From NCBI GenBank assembly GCA_902826155.1, contig CADEDU010000025.1, positions 53,628 through 79,281 of the forward strand: 25,654 nt of DNA, read 5' to 3'. Source of the DNA: an uncultured beta proteobacterium. Its GTDB lineage: Bacteria; Pseudomonadota; Gammaproteobacteria; Burkholderiales; SG8-39. A program made the translations under genes and the position numbers. The notes beneath the pieces were generated by a model, which saw only the letters and a list, made by a program, of their open reading frames with translations, had not been told where the DNA came from and ran no database searches. The stretch's first letter is position 1; the number at the start of each line of letters is the position of its first letter. Shown here piece by piece: positions 14,304 to 23,286 of this stretch.

Positions 14304-15572
14304 ATGGTGATGAAGCGCCTCTATCTGCAGATCTATCTGACGATCGTCGTCACCGTCATGGCGTTCGCGCTCGTCGCCGGATTCTTCTGGCGCTACGTCG
14401 TGAGCGAAGACGTGCCGAACCGGCCCCGCATGATATTCGCCCAAATGGCCGAGGCGATGCTGCCTGAGGCCGGCGCGCCGCGCGAAGCGCAGCAGGCGGC
14501 ACTCGAGCGTCTGGCCGCCCGGCGCCGGCTCAACGTTGCGCTCTACGATGCCGACGGCACGCGGCTCGCGCTCGTGGGTCCCGAGTTGCCCAAGCCGGAC
14601 GAATGGCGCCCCGGGTGGCACTGGCGATTCCGCCATGGTCCGGTGTGGTCGCTGCAGTTGGCCGACGGACGTTGGCTGATCTCGCGCCCGCCGGAGAATC
14701 AGCGGCGCCATCCGGCGTTCCCCTTCTTCATGACGCTTGCCATCGTGGCGCTGGCCATCGCCGTAGCGGCCTATCCTGCAACGCGACGCGTCACGCGCCG
14801 ACTCGAGCGACTCAAAACCAGCGTCGATGCGCTCGGTGCCGGCGATCTGTCGGCACGCGTGGCGGTGGAAGGCCGTGACGAGGTCGCGGCACTGGCGACG
14901 AGTTTCAATCAGGCGGCGACCCGCATCGAGAATCTCGTCACCGCACATAAATCATTGCTCGCCAACGCATCGCACGAACTGCGCTCACCGCTAGCGCGGG
15001 TGCGCATGGGCATCGAGTTGCTGCAATCGAACGCGCGGCCGGAGATCCGCGAGGAACTTGCCCGCAACATCGCCGAGCTCGACCTGCTGGTCGACGAGAT
15101 TCTCATGGCAAGCAAGCTCGACGCGGTGCGCGCGCTGGAACGCGAACCAGTCGATCTGCTGGCGCTCGCCGCCGAGGAGTGTGCGCGCGTCGATGCAAAC
15201 CTCGACGGAACGAGCACAACGGTCATGGGGACGCCGCGATTGCTGCGTCGACTTATTCGCAATCTGCTGGAGAATGCCCGTCGCCACGGTGGCGGAACCC
15301 CGATCGACGTGAAGATCGAGCAGACCGCAAGTGGTAACGCCGTGATCTTTGTTTGCGACCGCGGTCCGGGCGTGCCTGAAGCCGAACGTGACCGCATCTT
15401 CGCGCCGTTCTACCGACCCTCGGGTGCGCGCGAAGCGGACGGTGGCGTAGGCCTAGGCTTGTCTCTGGTGCGGCAAATTGCCGAACGACATGGCGGCGGT
15501 GCGCGCTGCGAAGCGCGCAGCGGTGGCGGCTCCTGCTTCGTGGTCGAGCTGCCGCAGATCGTCGCTCGTTGA
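14304..15572 (+). CDS. CpxA-like sensor histidine kinase
   Basis: This 422-residue membrane kinase is the partner of the preceding regulator. The ATG at 14304 follows GAGGA (14293-14297). Layout: transmembrane helix 1 at about 10-30; a periplasmic sensor of about 105 residues containing a Trp-rich patch (WRPGWHWRFRHGPVW); helix 2 at about 139-158; HAMP to about 211; HisKA with H224 in ASHELRSPLARV; N-box LLENARRH near 321-328; and glycine boxes DRGPGVPEAE and GLGLSLVRQ. The short periplasmic domain and overall order fit the CpxA/RstB group. It should phosphorylate D53 of the adjacent regulator. All catalytic motifs are intact. Confidence 0.92.
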   Translation: MVMKRLYLQIYLTIVVTVMAFALVAGFFWRYVVSEDVPNRPRMIFAQMAEAMLPEAGAPREAQQAALERLAARRRLNVALYDADGTRLALVGPELPKPDEWRPGWHWRFRHGPVWSLQLADGRWLISRPPENQRRHPAFPFFMTLAIVALAIAVAAYPATRRVTRRLERLKTSVDALGAGDLSARVAVEGRDEVAALATSFNQAATRIENLVTAHKSLLANASHELRSPLARVRMGIELLQSNARPEIREELARNIAELDLLVDEILMASKLDAVRALEREPVDLLALAAEECARVDANLDGTSTTVMGTPRLLRRLIRNLLENARRHGGGTPIDVKIEQTASGNAVIFVCDRGPGVPEAERDRIFAPFYRPSGAREADGGVGLGLSLVRQIAERHGGGARCEARSGGGSCFVVELPQIVAR

Positions 15573-15848
15573 ACCAGCGCGCGGCCGATACCGCGTACTA
15601 CTCCTGCGCACTCCCTTGCACTCGGCACGTTGTGCAGTGCAGGCCATGACCGCCGTGCGATCGCGAAAACTGCACGTCGCGTGCTCTGTCGCAACGCGCA
15701 CACGGCAATCCACCACAACCATCCGCACCCCGCGCTGCGATTCGAACGCGCCGCACCGATATAGAAATGATTGCCCGGCCGCCGTGCAGACGACCTGTTG
15801 GCATCGTCCGTCGTCCACTATTTCACAGCCACCCCACCTCGCCGCTCG

Positions 15849-17957
15849 ATGGCATCGCCCGCAGCTCGCTTCACCATTCCAGGCATCGTCCTGCTGGCGG
15901 GTACGGCGGTGCTGGCACTCGCGCTGTTGCCAGCGCCGGCTGGATCGTGGATCGCCACCGCGTCGTTGATTGGACTGGCCGGCTTGGCTGCGGTCGTCGT
16001 TCGCGCACAGGCACGTTGTCACACTGAGCTTCGCGCGCTGCAGGCCCAACTGGAGCAACAGGCCCAAGCGCCGCAGACGCGTGCGCGCGCCATCGATGAT
16101 GCGGTACGTTCGCACTTGCGCGAGATGGCTCAGGCCAACGGCGCACTGAACGCAAGCGTTGCGCGTCACCGCGAGTCGGAATCCAGGCTTCACGCCGAGC
16201 GTGATGCACTGTTCGCGCAGGTCACCCTGCTCGACACCCTCGTCCGCATCGAGGAACCACAGGCCGACGGCGTGAAGCATCTCCTGCCGCGGCTCACGCA
16301 GACGCTGGCCAAGACGCTGCGCGTCGATCGTGTGAGCGTCTGGCTGCCTGCACACGATCGGCACGGCCTGGTATGCGCCGATCTGTACGAAGCCCTGTCA
16401 GGCCATCACTCGAACGGTCTGGTTCTAAGTGCCGCTGAATTCACCAGCTACTTCGCAGCGCTGGAGAAAAAGACGACGCTCGCGCTGGCCGATCCATCGC
16501 AGGACGAGCGCACGCGCGCGCTGTTTGCCGAGCGGCTGATGTCGGCGGGCGTGCGTTCGCGCATGGACGTGCCGCTCGTGCGCGACGGCCGCCTCGACGG
16601 TGTGCTGGTCTGCGAAACCACCGAGCGCTCGACCGACTGGTCCGAAAGCGATCGCATGCTCGCTTCGGCCGTGGCCGGCATCGTCACGCTGTGGCTCGAC
16701 CGTGACGCGCGCAGCCGCATCGAGCAGGAACTGCGCACCGCCAGCCGCGCGGCCGAGAGCGCGAGTCGGGCCAAATCGATGTTCCTGGCCAACATGAGTC
16801 ATGAGATCCGCACGCCGATGAACGGGATCCTCGGCATGTCGGAACTGCTGCTCGCCACGCCGCTCACCGGTACGCAGAACGATCACGTCCGCACGATCTA
16901 CTCGTCGGCCGAATCGCTGCTGCGCGTGCTGTCCGACGTGCTGGATTTCTCCAAGATCGAAGTCGGCAAGCTGGAGATCGAACGGGTGGACTTCGATCTC
17001 ATCAGCCTGGTCGACGAGATCATGCGCACCACCGGCAAGCAGGCCGAAACCAAGGGCTTGGCGATCCACTGCGAGATCGACGGCGACATCGCCCCGCTGG
17101 TGTACGGCGATCCGGTGCGCATCCGCCAGATCCTGCTCAACATGGTGAACAACGCGGTGAAGTTCACCAATCAGGGCGAAGTCCTCGTGCACGTTCAGAA
17201 GCTGCCCGATGATGCGGTCGACGCCGCACACCCGCTCAGCGAACACATGTACGAGTTCAAGGTCACCGACACCGGCATCGGCATCGATCCGGGTAACACC
17301 ACGCGGCTGTTCGAAGCGTTTTCGCAGCTCGACGAATCGTCCTCGCGCAAATACGGCGGCACCGGCCTTGGCCTGGCGATCGCCAGGCAACTGGTCGAAC
17401 GCATGGGCGGCACGATCGGCGTACACAGTAATCGCGGGCGCGGCTCGACATTCTGGTTCCGCCTGCCGTTACGTCCCTCGCAAGTCGCCTTGAGGGCCGA
17501 GGATCTTGCCCCGGACGACGTTCCAGAGACGCTGAGCGGCACGGTGCTGCTGGTCGAGGACAACGCCGTCAATCGCGAAGTGGCGCACCGCATGCTCGAG
17601 CGGATCGGCCTGGAGGTCGTGGTCGCCGAGGATGGCGCCGAAGCGGTGGCCCTGGAACGCGTGCGCCGGTTCGATCTGATCCTGATGGACTGCCAGATGC
17701 CGATGATGGATGGCTACGAAGCCACCCGCTACATCCGCGCGCGCGAGAGCACGCTGCCGCCGCACGAGGCTTGGTCGACGCCGATCATCGCGTTGACGGC
17801 CAACGCCATGCGCGGTGATCGCGACAGGTGCCTGGCCGAAGGCATGGACGATCACATGGCCAAGCCGTTCAAGTTCGTCGAGTTGCGGGCGATGCTGGCG
17901 CGCTGGCTAGCGGTGAGCCGCAAGCGGCGCGAGGCGCTCGAGCACGAAATCGCCTGA
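15849..17957 (+). CDS. Membrane-anchored hybrid histidine kinase with GAF and receiver domains
   Basis: From the ATG at 15849 the protein has 702 residues. Two short transmembrane helices (about 8-27 and 33-52) are followed by a coiled coil (about 55-130) and a GAF-like sensor domain (about 130-285). HisKA has H318 in LANMSHEIRTPMNG, followed by a full HATPase (NMVNNAVKF, DTGIGIDPG, GTGLGLAI) and a C-terminal receiver with phosphoacceptor D614 (LILMDCQMPMMDGYE). There is no HPt domain, so phosphate must leave through a separate HPt protein or act within the protein. The start is uncertain: a TTG at 15771 gives 26 more residues, and neither has a ribosome binding site. A TATAGA at 15760-15765 could be a -10 box, favouring the later start. 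The 276-bp upstream region shows no gene. Confidence 0.9.
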   Translation: MASPAARFTIPGIVLLAGTAVLALALLPAPAGSWIATASLIGLAGLAAVVVRAQARCHTELRALQAQLEQQAQAPQTRARAIDDAVRSHLREMAQANGALNASVARHRESESRLHAERDALFAQVTLLDTLVRIEEPQADGVKHLLPRLTQTLAKTLRVDRVSVWLPAHDRHGLVCADLYEALSGHHSNGLVLSAAEFTSYFAALEKKTTLALADPSQDERTRALFAERLMSAGVRSRMDVPLVRDGRLDGVLVCETTERSTDWSESDRMLASAVAGIVTLWLDRDARSRIEQELRTASRAAESASRAKSMFLANMSHEIRTPMNGILGMSELLLATPLTGTQNDHVRTIYSSAESLLRVLSDVLDFSKIEVGKLEIERVDFDLISLVDEIMRTTGKQAETKGLAIHCEIDGDIAPLVYGDPVRIRQILLNMVNNAVKFTNQGEVLVHVQKLPDDAVDAAHPLSEHMYEFKVTDTGIGIDPGNTTRLFEAFSQLDESSSRKYGGTGLGLAIARQLVERMGGTIGVHSNRGRGSTFWFRLPLRPSQVALRAEDLAPDDVPETLSGTVLLVEDNAVNREVAHRMLERIGLEVVVAEDGAEAVALERVRRFDLILMDCQMPMMDGYEATRYIRARESTLPPHEAWSTPIIALTANAMRGDRDRCLAEGMDDHMAKPFKFVELRAMLARWLAVSRKRREALEHEIA

Positions 17958-17993
17958 ACGGCGACCCGGTCGGCGCACGATTGTTCCGACGGT

Positions 17994-18015
17994 CGCGACG
18001 GATGCGATCGTCGCG
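17994..18015. terminator. Hairpin between convergent kinase and glycosylase genes
   Basis: CGCGACG (17994-18000) pairs perfectly with CGTCGCG (18009-18015) around an 8-nt loop, between the ends of two convergent genes. There is no T-tract, so intrinsic termination is unproven. Confidence 0.35.
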
Positions 18016-18020
18016 CCGCT

Positions 18021-18905
18021 TCACTCCATATCGTCGAGCGTACGCGGCCAGCTCTTGTGCAGCAGCCGCGACAACGCGCGATCGGCGAGCAGCCTGTCAC
18101 CGGTCTGGCAGCGCGCGCAGTAGTTCGACTCGTTCTCCGCGTAGACGATGCGCTGCACCGGTGCGCCGCACACCGGGCAAGGCTGACCGAACCGTCCGTG
18201 CACGGCCATGTCCGGGCGAAACGCTGTAACGCCCTCGGGAAACTCCGCACCGCTTGCCTGGCGCAGGCGCGCGATCCATTCGATCATCGTCGCGCGCGTC
18301 GCCTCGAACAACGCGCTCACCTGCTCTGCCGTCATCTTCTGCGTGAGCAGCACCGGCGAGAGTCGCGCGCGATGCAGGATCTCGTCGGAGTAGGCATTGC
18401 CGATCCCGGAGAACAGACGCGGATCGGTCAGCGCGCGCTTGAGCGTGTGGTTCTCTGCGCGCAGCCGCTGGTCGAACTGCACATGCGTGCAAGCGAGCAC
18501 GTCGAGGCCGCCTGGGTCCATCGCCTGCAACGCCGCCTCGCCTTCGATCACGTGCAGCGACGCGCGGCGCTTGGTGCCGGCTTCGGTCAGCAGCAGGGTC
18601 CCATGCTCGAACTCGAATTGCGCCAGCGCGATGCGCCCTGGGGGCTTGGTGTTCGGCGACAGCCAGCGCAGCCGGCCGGCGATCATCAGATGCACCACGA
18701 GGAACAGCCCGCCTTCCAGCTCGATGACGATGCGCTTGCCGACCCGCCGCAGCGCGACCACCGTCCTGTTCTCCGCAGACGACAGTGGTGGCACCGCCGT
18801 ACGCAGCAGAAAGGGATTGAGCGTGCGCACCCGCAGCAGGCGACGGCCGACGATGCGCTCGTCGAGCTTGTCGATATAGACGGTAATGTCGGGCAGCTCG
18901 GGCAT
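18021..18905 (-). CDS. Fpg/Nei-family DNA glycosylase
   Basis: Starting at the ATG at 18905, the 294-residue protein begins MPELPD, which fixes the start because P2 is the catalytic amine and E3 the acid after Met removal. An upstream frame to 18950 is ignored. K57 ([11 protein letters not shown]), HLMIAGRLR and the helix-two-turn-helix ([15 protein letters not shown]) are present. The C-terminal zinc finger has CPVCG and YCARCQ. Aligned with E. coli Fpg, the finger arginine that contacts DNA (QRATFYC) is replaced by Asn (ENESNYC). About 30 residues follow the finger ([21 protein letters not shown]), where classical Fpg ends almost at once. It is therefore a variant group whose lesion preference may differ from 8-oxoguanine. 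It is divergent from prfC. Confidence 0.9.
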   Translation of the reverse strand: MPELPDITVYIDKLDERIVGRRLLRVRTLNPFLLRTAVPPLSSAENRTVVALRRVGKRIVIELEGGLFLVVHLMIAGRLRWLSPNTKPPGRIALAQFEFEHGTLLLTEAGTKRRASLHVIEGEAALQAMDPGGLDVLACTHVQFDQRLRAENHTLKRALTDPRLFSGIGNAYSDEILHRARLSPVLLTQKMTAEQVSALFEATRATMIEWIARLRQASGAEFPEGVTAFRPDMAVHGRFGQPCPVCGAPVQRIVYAENESNYCARCQTGDRLLADRALSRLLHKSWPRTLDDME

Positions 18906-19020
18906 CGCGGCACATTCTGCCACGCACGATCGGTCGATCAGGGCGCACACAAAGTATGGCTTGGTATCATCGCGCCCTTTTGCGAGCGATCATCCTTCCC
19001 GTTCGCCGCCCTCGCCCTTC

Positions 19021-20676
19021 ATGAACGCTCCGCAGCTACCGCAATCGATCGTCTCGGACTCGCCGTCGCAGCGTGCGATCGCGGCCGACCTGGCCCGCGA
19101 TGTCGCCCGGCGGCGCACGTTCGCGATCATCTCGCACCCTGACGCCGGCAAGACCACGCTCACCGAAAAGCTGCTGCTGTTCGGCGGTGCGATCCAGCTC
19201 GCTGGTACGGTGAAGGCGCGTAAGAGTTCGCGCCATGCCACCTCCGACTGGATGGAGGTGGAAAAGCAGCGCGGCATCTCGGTCACCAGCTCAGTCATGC
19301 AGTTCGAGTACGACGGGCACACCATCAATCTGCTCGACACGCCGGGCCACCAGGATTTTTCCGAGGACACCTATCGCGTGCTCACCGCGGTGGACGCCGC
19401 CGTCATGGTGATCGATGCCGCCAAGGGCGTGGAGGAGCAGACCATCAAGCTGCTCGAGGTGTGCCGGCTGCGCAACACGCCGATCATCACCTTCGTCAAC
19501 AAGATGGACCGCGAGGTGCGCGAGCCGATCGCGCTGCTCGAGGAGATCGAGTCGGTGCTGAAGATCGAGTGCGCGCCGATCACCTGGCCGGTCGGCATGG
19601 GCAAGCGCTTTCACGGCGTGATGCATCTGCTCGATGAACGCCTGCTGCGCTTCACCGCGGGCGAAGAGCGCCGCAGCGACGACGCCGAGGCGATCGAGGG
19701 ACTCGACAATCCGCGCCTGGACGAGCTGTTCCCTGAGGAGATGCCGGCGGTGCGCGCCGATGTCGAGCTGATTCGCGGCGCGAGCTCACCGTTCGAACTC
19801 GAGCGTTTTCTCGCCGGCCGGCAAACGCCGGTGTTCTTCGGCTCCGGGATCAACAATTTCGGTGTGCAGGAGATCCTGCGTGCGCTGGTCGATTGGGCGC
19901 CGGCGCCGCAGCCGCGCGACGGTGGAGCGCGCATGGTGCAACCGGCCGAACCGGCGTTCTCCGGCGTGGTGTTCAAGATCCAGGCGAACATGGACCCGAA
20001 GCATCGCGACCGCATCGCGTTCTTTCGCGTGTGTTCGGGGCGCTACCGGCCCGGCATGAAGGTCAAGCATGTGCGAGCCGACCGTGAGATCAAGATCGGC
20101 AACGCGCTCACCTTCATGGCCAATGAACGCGTGTCGAGTGAGGACGCGGTGGGCGGCGACATCATCGGCATCCACAACCACGGCCAGTTGCAGATCGGCG
20201 ACACGCTCACCGAAGGCGAATCGCTGCAATTCAAGGGCATCCCGTATTTCGCCCCGGAATTGTTCCGCGAGGCGCGGCCGCGTGACCCGTTCAAGGCCAA
20301 GCAACTGCAAAAGGGGTTGCAGGAACTGGGCGAAGAAGGCGCGATCCAGGTGTTCGAGACGATCAACAACACGCTGCTGCTCGGCGCGGTGGGGCTGCTG
20401 CAGTTCGAGATCGTCGCGCACCGGTTGCAGGCCGAGTACAAGGTCGATGCGATCTACGACACGCCCTCGATCCACACCGCGCGCTGGCTCACCTATCCCG
20501 ACGAAGCGACACGACGCAACTTCGAGAAAGAGCAGGCCGCGCGCCTGGCCAAGGATGTCGACGGCAACCCGGTGTATCTGGCGCAATCCAAGTACAGCCT
20601 TGAAGTGACTCTGGAGCGCTGGCCGAAGGTGGGCTTTCACACCACGCGTGAACACGGTCAGAGATTGGCGGACTGA
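19021..20676 (+). CDS. prfC: Peptide chain release factor 3 (GTPase)
   Basis: This 551-residue protein is translational GTPase RF3, which recycles RF1/RF2 from the ribosome after peptide release. The GTP-binding motifs are complete: [13 protein letters not shown] (P-loop), the switch I region with [28 protein letters not shown] (G3) and NKMD (G4). RF3-specific sequence follows through domains II and III ([35 protein letters not shown]). The length is slightly above E. coli RF3 because of an N-terminal extension rich in Ser/Pro/Gln. The ATG at 19021 has no clear ribosome binding site; an in-frame start at 18886 would overlap the divergent glycosylase gene. A strong hairpin follows about 50 bp after the stop. 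Confidence 0.96.
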   Translation: MNAPQLPQSIVSDSPSQRAIAADLARDVARRRTFAIISHPDAGKTTLTEKLLLFGGAIQLAGTVKARKSSRHATSDWMEVEKQRGISVTSSVMQFEYDGHTINLLDTPGHQDFSEDTYRVLTAVDAAVMVIDAAKGVEEQTIKLLEVCRLRNTPIITFVNKMDREVREPIALLEEIESVLKIECAPITWPVGMGKRFHGVMHLLDERLLRFTAGEERRSDDAEAIEGLDNPRLDELFPEEMPAVRADVELIRGASSPFELERFLAGRQTPVFFGSGINNFGVQEILRALVDWAPAPQPRDGGARMVQPAEPAFSGVVFKIQANMDPKHRDRIAFFRVCSGRYRPGMKVKHVRADREIKIGNALTFMANERVSSEDAVGGDIIGIHNHGQLQIGDTLTEGESLQFKGIPYFAPELFREARPRDPFKAKQLQKGLQELGEEGAIQVFETINNTLLLGAVGLLQFEIVAHRLQAEYKVDAIYDTPSIHTARWLTYPDEATRRNFEKEQAARLAKDVDGNPVYLAQSKYSLEVTLERWPKVGFHTTREHGQRLAD

Positions 20677-20726
20677 GCGGGGCGCTTGCGCTGCGTGGAC
20701 GCACCGCTGACACGGGCGCTATAAAA

Positions 20727-20763
20727 GAAATCGGGGCCCCAGGTTGCCCCGGGGCCCCATTTC
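20727..20763 (+). terminator. Strong GC-rich hairpin after prfC
   Basis: GAAAT-C-GGGGCCCC (20727-20740) pairs with GGGGCCCC-ATTTC (20751-20763), with one unpaired C and a 10-nt loop. The octamer is self-complementary and occurs twice. The tail is only moderately T-rich (TTTCCTTT), but the A-rich left flank (ATAAAAGAAA) would also serve minus-strand transcripts. It is a probable bidirectional terminator of prfC and the convergent serine hydrolase gene. Confidence 0.75.
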
Positions 20764-20808
20764 CTTTGGGGTCGCGTTTTCTTCTTCGAGCTGCTTTTTA
20801 GCCCGTCG

Positions 20809-20835
20809 CGCCGGGTCGAACAACACCACCCGGCG
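20809..20835. repeat. 8-bp inverted repeat in the gap after prfC
   Basis: CGCCGGGT (20809-20816) and ACCCGGCG (20828-20835) are perfect arms around an 11-nt loop, in the 270-bp gap 20677-20946. For minus-strand transcripts from the serine hydrolase it comes about 110 nt after the stop, without a U-tract immediately behind. I see no credible gene in this gap. Confidence 0.4.
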
Positions 20836-20946
20836 GCATTCACAACCATTTTCCAATGCGGTATCGCCAGCGCGACGAGTCCGCGTCTTGTGCAAGGGAA
20901 TCGACGGAGACCGCGGGTTGCGGACGCGTTCGCCGACTCAAGGCCA

Positions 20947-22116
20947 TCACATCGAGTCGTACACCGTCTTCTCGAACGCGTAGTAGAGCGGCAACGACTT
21001 CTTGTCGGCGAACGGCAGGATCTGCGTGATGTAGACACCGCCGATGCCGTTCTGGTGGTCGATCCAGTAAAACGAATTCGCCAACCCCGCCCACATCAGA
21101 CCGCCTGCGGGGCGTCCGGTCGGCGCGCGCTCATGATTGATCTGGAAGCTCAGCCCCCAGCCCTTGGGCATGCCGGGGAAGAACTCTGCATCGTTCGAGA
21201 ACGGCGGCATCACCGTCTTCAGCAGCGAGACGCGCGTATCGCCCATGCTATTGCGCGACATGAGATCGACGGTCTCGGGCTTGAGCACCTGGTTGCCGTT
21301 GCCCTTGCCGCGATTGAGGATCATGCGCACGAACCTGCCGTAGTCGCCCACCGTGGAGTAAAGGCCGCCACCACCCATCTCGAACTGCGGCTCCTGCGGA
21401 ATCTCCAATTCCAGGTCAGGCGCGAACGCATCGTTCTCGCCACGGTGATGGATCCGCGCCATGCGTGATCGCATATCCGGCGTGATCTTGAACGCGGTGC
21501 TGCTCATGCCCAGTGGCGCGAACAGGTTCTCCTGCATGTAAGCGCCCAGCTTCTTGCCGCTCACCGCCTCGACGCACTTGCCGGCGTAGTCGATGTTGAT
21601 GCCGTACTCCCAGCGCTCGCCGGGATCGAACACCAGCGGCGTCGTGAGCGCGGCGTTCTCGCAAGTGGTGATCATCGGCACGCTCTTCGCCTGTTGAAAG
21701 CGCACGATGTCGTTGTTCCAGATCTCGTAGCTGAAACCGGCGGTGTGAGTGAGCAGGTGCCGCAGCGTGATAGCGCGCTTCGGGGCGCGAAGCCTCGGTT
21801 GCCCGCCGGCGTCGAACCCTTCCAACACCTGCACGCTGCCCAGCGCAGGCACCCATTTCGAAGCCGGACTGTCGAGATCGAGTTTGCCCTGCTCGACCAA
21901 CTGCATCGCGGCGGTGCCGGTGACGGCTTTGGTCATCGAGGCGATCCAGGCGACCGTATCGACAGTCATCGCCGCAGGCTGCCCGAGCACGCGCTTGCCG
22001 AACGCGCCCTCGTAGATGGCGCCATCGCGATTGGTGGCAAGAGCGATCACGCCCGGCACTTCTCCTTTGTCGGCGGCTGTGCGAAGCAGCGCATCGGCAC
22101 GTTCTTTCAGCGACAT
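20947..22116 (-). CDS. Serine hydrolase, class C beta-lactamase / EstB-like esterase family
   Basis: This 389-residue protein is a penicillin-binding-protein-like serine hydrolase without a signal peptide, so it is probably cytoplasmic. The nucleophile motif is S60-M-T-K63 in WIASMTKAVTGT; the second motif is Y171 (WEYGINIDYAG), where Y-x-N is altered to Y-G-I. LTHTAGFSYEIW, GLSSTAF-like LGMSSTAFKI, and GGGGLYSTVGDYGRF match the esterase branch (EstB and related) more than true AmpC enzymes. The C-terminal GGLMWAGLANSFYWID replaces the KTG motif. AAAGGAG 6 nt before the ATG at 22116 fixes the start. Likely a carboxylesterase or lactone/amide hydrolase; antibiotic resistance should not be assumed. 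It is divergent from the Bug receptor across 141 bp. Confidence 0.92.
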   Translation of the reverse strand: MSLKERADALLRTAADKGEVPGVIALATNRDGAIYEGAFGKRVLGQPAAMTVDTVAWIASMTKAVTGTAAMQLVEQGKLDLDSPASKWVPALGSVQVLEGFDAGGQPRLRAPKRAITLRHLLTHTAGFSYEIWNNDIVRFQQAKSVPMITTCENAALTTPLVFDPGERWEYGINIDYAGKCVEAVSGKKLGAYMQENLFAPLGMSSTAFKITPDMRSRMARIHHRGENDAFAPDLELEIPQEPQFEMGGGGLYSTVGDYGRFVRMILNRGKGNGNQVLKPETVDLMSRNSMGDTRVSLLKTVMPPFSNDAEFFPGMPKGWGLSFQINHERAPTGRPAGGLMWAGLANSFYWIDHQNGIGGVYITQILPFADKKSLPLYYAFEKTVYDSM

Positions 22117-22257
22117 GGTGATCTCCTTTGGTGGGGTGCGTCAGTCGGACGGCAGGCGGTCGAACTGCGATCGAGCTGGTGTACAGGGTGATGACAGCTG
22201 CGCTACGCTCGATGCGGGCAGATTACACCTACAACTACCACGACGGAGACACGAGTC

Positions 22258-23229
22258 ATGCTGCAACGCTGGATCGCCCTGATCGCCGCATGCCTGCTCA
22301 GTACCGGCGCCACCACCGCACTGGCGCAGTCATACCCGAACAAGCCGGTGCGCGTCATCGTGCCATTCGCAGCCGGCGGCCCCGACACGCTCGCGCGCAT
22401 GATCGGTGCACGACTGGCCGAGCAGATGGGCCAACCATTCGTCATCGAGAATCGGCCCGCGGCGAACGGTATCGTCGGCACCGATGCGGTCGCAAAATCA
22501 GCGCCCGACGGCTACACGCTGCTCATCACCTCGAGCGGGTTCGTGGGCGCACCGAGTCTCTACAAAAAACTGCCGTACGACTCGGAACGTGACTTCGCAC
22601 CGGTCAGCACGATCGCCGCCAATCTGGGCACGCTGCTGGTCGTGCACCCATCGGTTCCCGCGAACACGCTGCAGGAGTTCATCGCGCTGACGAAAAAACC
22701 CGACAGCAAGATCGCATTCAGCTCACCGGGCATCGGCAACACGCTTCATCTGATCGGTGAGCTGTTCAACGCGCGGGCCGGCGTGAAGATGCTGCACGTG
22801 CCCTACAAGGGCGGTGCGGGTGCGGTGGCCGCAGTGGTGTCGGGCGAAGTGCAGGCGATGATGGCGCCGCCGCAGCTTGGCTTGCCGCACATTCGCGCCG
22901 GCAAACTCCGCGCACTCGCCACCACCATGCCCGCGCGCCTGGACGTGCTGCCCGAAGTGCCGACGATGGCCGAAGCCGGCGTGGCGGACATGATCGCCGA
23001 TGGCGGCTGGTTCGGCATGCTCGCGCCGGCCGCTACTCCATCCGACATCGTCGCGCGGCTGCACGGCGAAGTCGCGAAGGCACTCGCTGATCCTGCGGTG
23101 CGCGAGCGTCTCGCCAAGATCGGCTTTGGCCCGCTCATCAAGTCGCCCGCCGAGTTCAAACCCTTCGTGAGCGAGGAGATCAAGAAGTACGCGGAGATGG
23201 CGCGGATCGCCGGGATTCAACCCGAGTAG
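22258..23229 (+). CDS. Bug-family (TctC-like) periplasmic solute receptor
   Basis: This 323-residue protein has a Sec signal peptide (MLQRWIALIAACLLSTGATTALA, probable cleavage before QSYP). The mature protein shows Bug hallmarks: YPNKPVRVIVPFAAGGPDTLAR, ENRPAANGIVGTDAVAKSAPDGYTLL, HVPYKGGAGAVAAVVSGEVQAM and LPEVPTMAEAG. These receptors bind carboxylates and other small anions in the periplasm, and are greatly expanded in Burkholderiales. No TctA/TctB membrane genes are in the window, the usual case for orphan Bug proteins. The ATG at 22258 is preceded by GGAG. It heads a probable operon with the oxidoreductase 57 bp downstream and the dehydratase after it, suggesting its ligand is their substrate, perhaps a sugar acid or hydroxy acid (inference). 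Confidence 0.94.
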   Translation: MLQRWIALIAACLLSTGATTALAQSYPNKPVRVIVPFAAGGPDTLARMIGARLAEQMGQPFVIENRPAANGIVGTDAVAKSAPDGYTLLITSSGFVGAPSLYKKLPYDSERDFAPVSTIAANLGTLLVVHPSVPANTLQEFIALTKKPDSKIAFSSPGIGNTLHLIGELFNARAGVKMLHVPYKGGAGAVAAVVSGEVQAMMAPPQLGLPHIRAGKLRALATTMPARLDVLPEVPTMAEAGVADMIADGGWFGMLAPAATPSDIVARLHGEVAKALADPAVRERLAKIGFGPLIKSPAEFKPFVSEEIKKYAEMARIAGIQPE

Positions 23230-23286
23230 CGAGCTCAACCTCTGCCCCAATCGGCAATTCGCCCGACAAAAGAATCTGGAGCCCGC

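Noticed and set aside
13461..14948. Minus-strand frame opposite the CpxRA-like genes (495 codons)
   Set aside because: Spans two real genes in antisense, has atypical composition and no domain.
20658..21038. Minus-strand frame (126 codons) through the prfC terminator region
   Set aside because: Reads through two hairpins, is Arg/Ser/Thr-rich, overlaps two genes and has no supported start.
20947..22116. Antibiotic-resistance beta-lactamase
   Set aside because: No signal peptide, no KTG motif and closer to EstB-type esterases.
22117..22257. GGTGTA/TACACC inverted repeat in the divergent region before the Bug gene
   Set aside because: Arms are only 6 bp with a wide spacing; expected by chance and no regulator gene is adjacent.
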